Source of the DNA: an uncultured Clostridia bacterium
GTDB taxonomy: Bacteria > Bacillota > Clostridia > Christensenellales > CAG-314
Direction: 5' to 3'
Assembly (NCBI GenBank): GCA_934294965.1
Contig: CAKRAM010000057.1
Location: 1 to 35,706, forward strand
Length of the DNA stretch: 35,706 nt
Shown in pieces: positions 23,905 to 32,100 of the stretch. Below the pieces are notes generated by a model that did no database searches, was not told the origin of the DNA, and saw only the letters and a program-made list of their open reading frames with translations. Positions within the stretch are counted from its first letter, which is position 1; each line of letters starts with the position of its first letter. A program made the position numbers and the translations under genes.

Positions 23905-25533
23905 ATGTTTTTTAATATCGAACTTCTCTATTTCGTGCTGATGATCGGTGCATTCATTGCGCTGCTCCTGTGGGCAAAACTTCCCTCGGGACTGTGCTTG
24001 ATGATCTCCGCCGTCATCGGTATCGTGGCTTCGGCAATTATCAGCGGAACTCCGTTCGACCTGCGGTATTTTGTCGAAGGAGCATTCGGTTATTTCGACA
24101 CCATTCTTATCATTACCACGGCAATGATCTTTATGGGCGCAATGCAAATAACCGGTGCGTTGGAATACATCAGCGCAGTGCTTGTAAAAGCATTCCGTCG
24201 TGTTCCGTCCTTGCTGCTTATTGCATTTATGCTTATCATCATGTTCCCCGCAATGGTAACAGGTTCTTCTTTGGCATCGGCATTGTCGGCAGGTGCGCTT
24301 ATCGCGCCCATCATGATCAAGTGGGGTATCCCCAAGGCTAAGGCAGGCGCAATCGTAGGTATCGGCTCCATTTTGGGTATGGTCGCTCCTCCGGTAAACG
24401 TTCCGGCAATGGTTATTTGCGACGTAATCGATATTCCTTACGTAGGATTCGAACTTCCTTTGCTTATCTTGGTTATTCCTCTTGCAATCGTCAGCGTATT
24501 GCTTTTGGGCAGAAAGTACGTCAAACCTCTTTCGGAAGAACAAGTGGACTACGTTGTAAACACTTCCATTTTGAAGGAACTCAACTGGACTGTTTGCATC
24601 CCCTTGTTCGTACTTATTTTGCTCATCGTTGCAGAAATGATTTGGCCCATCATCTTCGGTAGTTTTGCAATGCCTCTTATGTTTGTCGTTGCAACAATTT
24701 TGTCCTTCTTCTTCGGTCGCAAGTTGCCTTTCTGGCAAAAGAAGCCCAAACAAGCAACTTTGCAAGCGGACGAAAGCGGAGAAGTGGTTGTTCCTCAACC
24801 TGCGCACGAAACGCCCAACTGCGTTGTAGAAGTTGTTCGTCAAGGCGTAGAAAAAAGTTTCTCGGCAATGGGCTTGCTTATCGGCGTAGGCTTGTTTATG
24901 GAAGCAATCACGCTTAACGGCGTTCGCGGCGAATTTATCACCTTGGCAGTCACTCTTCCCGGTGCCGTTCGTTACATCGGTATGGGACTTTCCTTGCCCA
25001 TCTTCGGCGGCATTTCCGCATTCGGATCGGCATCGATGCTGGGCGGACCGTTCGTCATGGCATTTATGGGCGGAGCAAACGATATCGTACTTACCTGCGG
25101 CTTCTCTCTTTTGGCAGCCGTCGGCGAATTTTTGCCTCCCACGGCAATGTCCGCAACCTTTGCTTCTCAAATCGTGGAAGAAAAGAATTGGACAAAAATC
25201 TCCCTTGCGGCGCTTCCCGCATTGGTGCTTATCTTTGTGTACAGCATCGGCTATGCACTCGGTATCGGCAAAATTGTTTACGATGTTCCCAAGAATAATC
25301 GTACCGGCGTAGAACTTATCATTCTTGCAAGCGTAGTTGTAGTTGCGGTAGTGTTCCTGTTCGTTTGGGAATTGCTTGTTCACAAAAACGCAAAACTTAA
25401 GTCGTATGCACGCACGGTAACGGCAGACGGCGTTATCATCGATTCCGAAGGCGTTGCTCCCCAACAAGCAGCAACGGAAGAAAACGAAGAATTGATCTTC
25501 AATAATGACCAAACTAACGAGGAGGACAAATAA
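23905..25533 (+). CDS. DctM-like (ion transporter superfamily) permease
   Basis: This 542-aa polytopic membrane protein resembles the large permease of TRAP transporters and related carriers. The N-half has the typical re-entrant block at 115-171: PAMVTGSSLASALSAG, GIPKAKAG, GSILGMVAPPVNVP. The C-half has an equivalent one near 370-415 (GGISAFGSASMLGGP, then GEFLPPTAM). Between the halves lies a polar loop (about 270-312), and an acidic tail ends the protein. The usual DctP binding protein and DctQ small subunit are absent, so either it works alone with an ion gradient or uses the adjacent lipoproteins as binding proteins. AGGAGGT precedes the ATG. Its place between GGTs and amidohydrolase-type enzymes suggests import of glutamate or a related dicarboxylate; this is inference. 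Confidence 0.75.
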   Translation: MFFNIELLYFVLMIGAFIALLLWAKLPSGLCLMISAVIGIVASAIISGTPFDLRYFVEGAFGYFDTILIITTAMIFMGAMQITGALEYISAVLVKAFRRVPSLLLIAFMLIIMFPAMVTGSSLASALSAGALIAPIMIKWGIPKAKAGAIVGIGSILGMVAPPVNVPAMVICDVIDIPYVGFELPLLILVIPLAIVSVLLLGRKYVKPLSEEQVDYVVNTSILKELNWTVCIPLFVLILLIVAEMIWPIIFGSFAMPLMFVVATILSFFFGRKLPFWQKKPKQATLQADESGEVVVPQPAHETPNCVVEVVRQGVEKSFSAMGLLIGVGLFMEAITLNGVRGEFITLAVTLPGAVRYIGMGLSLPIFGGISAFGSASMLGGPFVMAFMGGANDIVLTCGFSLLAAVGEFLPPTAMSATFASQIVEEKNWTKISLAALPALVLIFVYSIGYALGIGKIVYDVPKNNRTGVELIILASVVVVAVVFLFVWELLVHKNAKLKSYARTVTADGVIIDSEGVAPQQAATEENEELIFNNDQTNEEDK

Positions 25534-25534
25534 T

Positions 25535-25699
25535 ATGAATATATACGCAAAAGTATTGTGGGTTATTTACCTCGTAATGATCGTAGTAATTGGCCTGTTT
25601 ATCGTATGGAACGTGTTCAAATCCAAAAAGCTAACCGACAAAGTTATCGGCGCAGTTGCGCTTATAATGTTTGTTCTGCGCATACTGATGATAAAGTGA
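25535..25699 (+). CDS. Small two-helix membrane protein
   Basis: I do not recognise this 54-aa protein. It has two hydrophobic helices (about residues 5-27 and 36-52) joined by a short basic loop, FKSKKLTDK. GAGGAGG lies 8 nt upstream of the ATG, which itself is 1 nt after the permease stop, so the gene is real and co-translated. By position it may be a small auxiliary subunit of the permease, as DctQ is for DctM, although it is much shorter than DctQ and lacks four helices. Confidence 0.7.
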   Translation: MNIYAKVLWVIYLVMIVVIGLFIVWNVFKSKKLTDKVIGAVALIMFVLRILMIK

Positions 25700-25712
25700 C
25701 GGAGGATTGTTT

Positions 25713-27314
25713 ATGAAAAAGATTTTTGATTTCGAAAACAAAAAAGTCAACCTTATCGTTACCAGCGTATTGTTGATTTTGGCAATTTTAATCACCGTAT
25801 TTTCCGGAATCGCATTTGCGTCTTTCCGTAACTACAAAGCTTGGTTCGACACCTCTCGTGCGGACCACACCTACAAATTCAGCGAGTTTTCGCCCAATTT
25901 GAAGGGTACTATCGGCGACTCGGATATTTACCAAATCACCGGTAGAAAAAACACCGTTGCGGTAGTAAAAAGCGGCTCGGAAGCAGACTTTGCCAACGTT
26001 GCAGCCGTAAAAACCGCCAACAGCGTTGTGGGCGTAGCAGGATCGGAATCGTTGACCATTGCAACCGAAGCGCTTTCCGGCACGACAATCGCAACCGAAG
26101 CCGACGCAAAAACGGCTTTGGACAAGGTTGCCGACGGCACCTACAAAGTTGCGGTAGTTTCCTTTGGTGAATACAAAGCATATTCCGGCAAGGACGGACT
26201 TGCAGTTGCACCGGCAACCATCGAGGACGTTCCCAGCCTTTTGGTTATGGGCGGCACTCACCCCAACGAACCTTCCGGACAACTGGCCGCAACCGTATTT
26301 TTGGAAAACGCCGAAGTCAGCCGCGGTATCTTGTACGTAATTACGGAAGTTAACCGCAGCGCGTACAGCCACAGCCAACCTCAGGAATCTACAGCGTGGT
26401 ACTACGACATCAAACTTGCCGACGGTACAACCCGTACGTTCAAATTCGGTTCTCGTGCAACCAACACTGTAGACCAATGGCCCACACCGGACGTTTATAC
26501 CCACAGCCCCATCAAACAACAACTTTCCGCAAGCGAATCGCGTAACATCAACCGTGCTTATCCCGGTTCGGAAAACGGCACCTACACCGAACAACTTGCT
26601 CATGCAGTTACCAACTTCGTTCTCACAAAGAACGTAACAATGGTGGTAGACTTGCACGAAGCCAGCCCGGAATACATCACAATCAACGCAATCGTTGCTC
26701 ACCAAGACGCAGGCGACATCATGAACTCTGCTTTGTTCGGTTTGGAAATGAATTTTGCGAACTCTTTCGAAATGGGTAACGAAATTTCTCCCGTAAACAT
26801 GCGCGGACTCACTCACCGCGAATTGGGCGACTACACAAACGCCTATGCTTTCCTTTGCGAAACGTCCAACGCTTCTCAAGGTAAGTACCGCGGAGCCTTC
26901 ACGGACGATCTTATCACCTACTACACAACCTGCCACAACGAAAAATGCTCGTTGTACGGCAAGCGCGCCGTAGGCGAAACCTGCGCCGAATGTGGTCAAG
27001 CAATTTACGGACCGGACAAATTCTACGAATACGCCGCAAGCAAATCCACTTTGGAAAATCAATTGCTCTATGCTCGTCCCGTCAGCATCGACGAACGTGT
27101 AGGCAGACACGTCCAAATGATTTTGCAACTTATCGACGCATTCAACCAAAGCGGAATGACTCGCGATACCGCAAATTCCAAATATTGCAATTTGGACGAC
27201 AGCCTCAAACAAACAGGCAAGTACGTCGGCAAGTTTGAAATGACCGGTATCCCCACCTACTCGCAATTGTATAACGACGGCGTAGGTCAATTCCTTTCTT
27301 CTCAAAGCAAATAG
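25713..27314 (+). CDS. Membrane-anchored M14/AstE-type zinc hydrolase
   Basis: This 533-aa protein has one N-terminal transmembrane helix (about 14-37), an Ala/Thr-rich region of unknown fold (70-170), and a zinc carboxypeptidase/AstE-type catalytic domain. The metal site is visible as His183 and Glu186 in GGTHPNEPSG and His315 in VVDLHEASPE; the catalytic Glu383 is in FLCETSN. A Cys4 knuckle (Cys407, Cys412, Cys424, Cys427) is inserted after the catalytic domain and may bind another zinc. The active site should face outside. Relatives cleave C-terminal amino acids, gamma-glutamyl bonds or N-acyl amino acids, and sequence alone does not choose among these. GGAGG precedes the ATG; spacing to the small membrane gene is 13 nt. 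Context suggests glutamate release at the cell surface. Confidence 0.8.
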   Translation: MKKIFDFENKKVNLIVTSVLLILAILITVFSGIAFASFRNYKAWFDTSRADHTYKFSEFSPNLKGTIGDSDIYQITGRKNTVAVVKSGSEADFANVAAVKTANSVVGVAGSESLTIATEALSGTTIATEADAKTALDKVADGTYKVAVVSFGEYKAYSGKDGLAVAPATIEDVPSLLVMGGTHPNEPSGQLAATVFLENAEVSRGILYVITEVNRSAYSHSQPQESTAWYYDIKLADGTTRTFKFGSRATNTVDQWPTPDVYTHSPIKQQLSASESRNINRAYPGSENGTYTEQLAHAVTNFVLTKNVTMVVDLHEASPEYITINAIVAHQDAGDIMNSALFGLEMNFANSFEMGNEISPVNMRGLTHRELGDYTNAYAFLCETSNASQGKYRGAFTDDLITYYTTCHNEKCSLYGKRAVGETCAECGQAIYGPDKFYEYAASKSTLENQLLYARPVSIDERVGRHVQMILQLIDAFNQSGMTRDTANSKYCNLDDSLKQTGKYVGKFEMTGIPTYSQLYNDGVGQFLSSQSK

Positions 27315-27480
27315 TTTAACAAACTGATTATCCCTTCCTTTGGGGCGGCTAAAAGTCGTGTAATAGCTGTATGCGGTCGGTTTTCCGAACGTATAGCAAA
27401 GGTCACTTTGCGGGGCGACGGCTCGGCGAAGGGCTGCCCGAGGATAGATAATATATAAAATAAAACTTGGAGGTTTTACT
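27315..27480 (+). promoter_or_regulatory. Structured intergenic leader before the DUF6305-like gene
   Basis: GCTGTATG (27366-27373) pairs with CGTATAGC (27390-27397, two G-U), capped by TCGG-TTTT-CCGA. CTCGG (27422-27426) pairs with CCGAG (27438-27442) and competes with a CTTTGC/GCGAAG pairing. A CGGCT/AGTCG hairpin lies near 27346-27358. GC content is higher than in the flanking AT-rich stretch. I do not recognise a known riboswitch; it could be a terminator/antiterminator or processing region. Confidence 0.3.
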
Positions 27481-28119
27481 ATGAAAAAAATTATGGCAGT
27501 AGTACTTGCAACTTTGCTCGTACTTTCACTCACGTTCGTTCTCGTAGCGTGCAATGAAAAACCCGATCCCACACCCACACCCAAACCGGGCGGAACCGTA
27601 GACTCGACCATCAGCGATGAATCTCTTAAAAACATTCTCGGAACGGGCAAACTCTACGTAACCTGCATCGGTCAAGCAAACGACTACAAACAAGTGGCAA
27701 ACGTTCTTACTGCCGCTAACGGACTTGGTATGGATGCTTCTACAATCACCGTCAACAACCTTCTCACTGCAGACAAAGTTGAAGACGGCAGCACCGTTAT
27801 CATCGCAGTCGGCAACAGTGCAAAAGGTCTTGGTGACGCAGGCGTAGACGCAGCAAGCGAAACCAAAAGAGCTAACGATTTTGCCGCTAAAAAGGACAAG
27901 ATCAACCTTATCGTAACCCACACCGGTGGTTCCAACCGTCGTGGCGAATCCAGTGACCCCGTTATTCAAACCATGTTCGCAGCAGCCAAAGTTGCTATGT
28001 ACACAACCGGCGGTAACACAGACGGCAAACTTGCAGTATTCGCAGCAGGTGTTCCTCATTACGAATACAGCGGTCTTGCAAAGATGATCGCATCCTTCAA
28101 ATTCCTTCTTGGAAAATAA
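27481..28119 (+). CDS. DUF6305-like lipoprotein
   Basis: This 212-aa lipoprotein has a clean lipobox (LVAC, Cys24), a Pro/Thr linker and one alpha/beta domain from about residue 45. The pattern LYVTCIGQ, VIIAVGNSAKGLGDAG and THTGGSNRRGESSDP resembles, from memory, proteins annotated as DUF6305; I cannot check this. The fold looks Rossmann-like, with a probable ligand pocket at the Gly-rich turns. No catalytic residues can be named. TTGGAGG is the ribosome site. Standing between two surface zinc hydrolases and near a permease that lacks its binding protein, it could present a small ligand to the carrier. That role is a guess. Confidence 0.6.
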   Translation: MKKIMAVVLATLLVLSLTFVLVACNEKPDPTPTPKPGGTVDSTISDESLKNILGTGKLYVTCIGQANDYKQVANVLTAANGLGMDASTITVNNLLTADKVEDGSTVIIAVGNSAKGLGDAGVDAASETKRANDFAAKKDKINLIVTHTGGSNRRGESSDPVIQTMFAAAKVAMYTTGGNTDGKLAVFAAGVPHYEYSGLAKMIASFKFLLGK

Positions 28120-28140
28120 TAAAGTAGTAACCAAACAGTT

Positions 28141-29064
28141 ATGAAAAAGTTATCGACAGCAATCATCTGTTTGCTGCTCGTAGCGTGCATCGTGCTTCCG
28201 CTTTGCGCTTGCCAGGCGGAACACGAATGTGCAAGCAAGTGTCCTCGTTGCGAAAAATGCACAAATGCTTCCTGTACGGAAAAAAACTGTAAGGAAAAAT
28301 GCACTTGTAAGCCTGTCCTTCACGATTCTTGGACCATTCTTCAAGGCAAAACCCACGTTGGGGAAAGTGCCGAAACAACGGTTCACGTGTTCGATTCTCA
28401 AATCGAAGGTCCAAACATTGCAATCGTCGGCGGAACTCACGGCGACGAAGTTGCGGGTTGGACGGCAGGTTTGCAACTGGTAGACTTGATTCCTCAACTT
28501 AAAGGTTTTTGCGGAAAGATTTTGCTCATTCCTCAAGCCAACATCGTTGCGGATAACCACAAAGTACGCTATGCGGGCAGCTCGAATAAGAGTAACCTAA
28601 ATCGCGTTTACCCCAGCGGCAGAATAAGCGGTGCAGACGAAGAAGTGGTGGCAATTGCCGACGCTATCGTCAAAACCGTGGAAGATTTTCAGCCGGACTA
28701 CGTTATCGACTTGCACGAATCGCGCGGAAGTTGGACGGGCGCGGGAGCGTCCAAAAACTCCACTTTGGGCGATACGCTTATCTTCGACAACGAAGGTTTG
28801 TTTATGGACGAACTTCTTACTCGCTATAACACCGTGTACCGCCAAGAAGGCGAACCGGAGTTTTTGAGTGAACCGGCAAACAAAGCAGGCTCTTTCAGCA
28901 AGTATTTTTCCGAAAAGTATCCAAATAACGTTGTTTTCACAATCGAAACCAACCGCGACTACAATTCGGCCACCAAAACGGACCAAATTGCATTGGATAC
29001 TCGCGTAAGACAGCAATTGAACATTTTGAACGCCTTGTTCGACCTTGCCTGGAACCGTATTTAA
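28141..29064 (+). CDS. Lipoprotein AstE/aspartoacylase-type zinc hydrolase
   Basis: This 307-aa protein is lipid-anchored at Cys24 (LCAC). A Cys-rich stalk follows at residues 30-54, with the same 3-2-2-4-4-3 spacing as in GGT 1. From about 65 comes a succinylglutamate desuccinylase/aspartoacylase-like zinc domain. The metal ligands are His100 and Glu103 in GGTHGDEVAG and His192 in IDLHESRG; the general base is Glu269 in FTIET. The NLNRVYP block for substrate carboxylate binding is present. Known relatives cut N-succinylglutamate, N-acetylaspartate or C-terminal residues. Here the enzyme is outside the membrane, so it would act on external acyl- or peptidyl-glutamate. No good ribosome site is seen before the ATG. 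Confidence 0.82.
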   Translation: MKKLSTAIICLLLVACIVLPLCACQAEHECASKCPRCEKCTNASCTEKNCKEKCTCKPVLHDSWTILQGKTHVGESAETTVHVFDSQIEGPNIAIVGGTHGDEVAGWTAGLQLVDLIPQLKGFCGKILLIPQANIVADNHKVRYAGSSNKSNLNRVYPSGRISGADEEVVAIADAIVKTVEDFQPDYVIDLHESRGSWTGAGASKNSTLGDTLIFDNEGLFMDELLTRYNTVYRQEGEPEFLSEPANKAGSFSKYFSEKYPNNVVFTIETNRDYNSATKTDQIALDTRVRQQLNILNALFDLAWNRI

Positions 29065-29166
29065 TAACGGGTAAAAATTTTTACGGCAAAACGGATAGTT
29101 TTGTCATGTTGTACCACAAAAGACTTTTTACCACCCAAAAATAAAACTAATTTTTAGGAGGAAAAC

Positions 29167-32100
29167 ATGAAAAAGACATTAGTACTTGTATTGGTGCTGA
29201 TTATGGCGCTCACGGCTTGCCTTGCAATCGCATGCAAGCCCGAAAAAAAGCCTGATCCACCCACACCGACGCCTAGCACTGCAACAATCAAATCGGTTAT
29301 TGCAGACGGCAAAAACAACGTCAAAGCAACCGTTTCCGGCGTTGTGTTTGCCAAGTCCGCCGAAGGTTACTTTATCTACGACGAAGTGGGTATGTACGTT
29401 CTCGGCACGACCACGGCAGCCATTGGCGACAAAGTTGAAGTTGCCGGCACGGTTATGAAGTCCGGTAGCCGCTTCTTCATCAAAAACGCAACGGTAACAA
29501 CCAAAGCAACGGCTCAAACGTTGCCCACCGCAACCGCAATGGAATTGTCCGCTCTCGCAGTTTTGGCAACCGATTCCGCAAACTACGCTAAACTCGTAAC
29601 AGTTACGGGTATCGTAGAAAAAGCAGCAAACGGCTACAAACTTGTAGAAGGCAAAAGCAGCGTTTATCTCGACGCTTCTTCCACAAACGCAGTTAAGGAA
29701 TTCGAAGGCAAAAAAGTAACTTGCCAAGTTGTAACTTACGACCACAAAACCGACGGTTGGACGGTAGTAGTTGCTTCCGACATTACCGCAGCCAAGGTTG
29801 ATATCGACGAAGTTAAAGCGTCCATCTTTGCCAAGTCCGCTCCCGAAACAGAAGTTTACGGCGTTTTGGAACTTGTAACAAGTGACGCAAACAACCCCTC
29901 CGTCGTATTCGAATGGTCCGTTGTTTCCGGCGAAGGCGTAACCATAGCCAACAACGTTGCAACCATTTCCGAAGCCATCACGGCAGATTCTGCAGTTGTT
30001 TTGCAACTCAAAATCACTGCCGAGGGCAAATCCGCAACTCAAACCTACCCCATCACGGTTAAACCCGTCAAAACCGTAGCGCTCAAAGATCTTGCAACGG
30101 CAACAATCGAAGCCGGCGCAAAAATCCGCACGGAAGGTTTGGTTATCGCTTGCGGAACGGACAACTACGATCCCGTCAACGTTTACACAATCATTGCCGA
30201 TGTAGAAAGCAAAACCATTGTTGCCGTTGTTGGCAGCGTTGGCGATGTTAAAGTCGGCGACAAGATCTCCGTCGTTTCGGAATATGCCGACAGCGATTGG
30301 GGTTCAGTAAACACCAAAGTTTTGACAAACGTAATCGGCTCCAAAGTCGTTTCCGGTGGCAACACGGTTGATTTTGAAGCGCTTGCTCCCACAACTTTGG
30401 AAACTGCAGAACAATATTCCGCATTCTACAACAAAGGTAACCTCAACCTTATCAAACTTGTAAAAGTTGTTGATCCTTACCTCATTTATTCCGGTAACAC
30501 AACCTACAACTTCCTTCGTTTCGGCGCATCCGCAGATACCGCAAAGAACGGTGTTGCAACCTCCGCAGACCAAACCAACCTCAAGAACAACGTATTCTGC
30601 ATGAAGCTCTCTAACTTCAATGCTGAAAACGGTCTTGCCAATTGGGAATCCTCTTTGAACGTTCCTCTCCTCAACGACGGCGCAGTTCAATACAGCGGAT
30701 TGACCTTCTACGCAGTTTCTTTGCTCGGCATAAAAGGTAACAACGAATCTTGGCAGTTCCTTATCCCCAACGTACAAGCAATCAAGATGGACTTGGTAGC
30801 AGGTGCGGAAAAAGCAATCAAAGCGGCTATTCCCGCGGAAATTTCCGCAGCGGAAGCCGGCAAAATTGCTCTTCCCACAACCTTGCCTCTCGTAGGAACC
30901 GTTACTTGGGCATCCGACAAGGCAGATAAGCTTGACGCGCAAGGTAACTACACGGCAGTAACCGAAGATACCGAAGTTAAACTTACCGCGACCTTCACAG
31001 TAAGCGGTGCAACTCACACGGTAGAAGTGGTTGTAAAACTCGTCAACAAAGTTAAGAAGATCAGCACGGTAACCGAAGTCGCCGCTCTCGAAGCAGGCAC
31101 GGAAGTTGATTCCATGCGCGGTGTCGTTATCGGTATAACTCCCGGTCACAGCGGATCCGGCGACGCACTCGGTCTTGTTGTTTCCGACGGAACAACGGTT
31201 GTAACGTTGAGCGGAAACGGCAATATGACCGTTAACAAGTATGTCATCAGTATCGGTGAAACTCCCGTTGAAATCGGCGATATCGTCGTAATCGACAAGG
31301 TAACCGCAAACGGCTCTGTTGTAACTTTGTCTAACACCAGCGTTGTAACGGTAGAAGGCAAACAATCCGATTTGTCCTCCACCTGGTTCAAGGCAGAAGC
31401 CGCAACAGTAATAGACAGCGAAGAAGACCTTGCTGCACTTGCGGCAACGTTGTCCAACAGCTCCTCACAAGGACGTGACTACAAACTTATCAAGTTGGTA
31501 GGTACTGCGGAAGCACCTCTTTCCATCGGCGCTAGAAATAGTTCTTACTACATCAACTTCTATTACAATCAACCCGAATACATGAACTCCGGTAACACCA
31601 AAGTATATCCCGGATGGCACTCTAACAGTATTGTTTGGGGTATGGGTGCAGAATGGGCTATTGAAAATACTCCCATAACCGAAGTTGGTACCGGAACATA
31701 TGGAACAAAGGCAGATAAGTCTGATGTTCATCGCTTCATCGGCGAAGTGTACGCCATTTTCGAGTACACCGGAAGCGCAACATATCCCTTTGCTTACTTC
31801 TCGTTCATCGGCGCAGGTTTGAACCTCACTCCGCTTTCCGCACAAGCAACCGCCAAGGCAGAACTTGACGCCGCTATGGCAGAAATCAACGGCGCATCCT
31901 TTAGCGGTTACGAAGCAGGTACCGTAACGTTGCCTCAAAGCGTAGGCGAATACGAAATCACCTGGACGGCTAACCTTCCCGCAGTGTTCGACGTAGCAAC
32001 CGGTGCTTACACCAAAGTTACCGAAGATACCACAATCGAACTTACGGCAAAAATCACCGTAGACGGACAAGAAGTTACCGCAACGTATTCCATCTTGCTT

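Noticed and set aside
23902..25512. 536-aa open frame antisense to the permease gene
   Set aside because: The sense strand is a clear conserved permease. The antisense translation is rich in Cys, His, Arg and Asn with no domain. Sense codons avoid TTA, CTA and TCA, which keeps the antisense frame open.
25788..27650. 620-aa antisense open frame across the zinc hydrolase
   Set aside because: Same codon-bias artefact; no ribosome site, no domain, and it crosses an intergenic region.
29071..29084. Perfect AT palindrome GTAAAAATTTTTAC after the AstE-type gene
   Set aside because: Pure A/T core with no GC stem or U-tract of note; expected by chance in an AT-rich gap.
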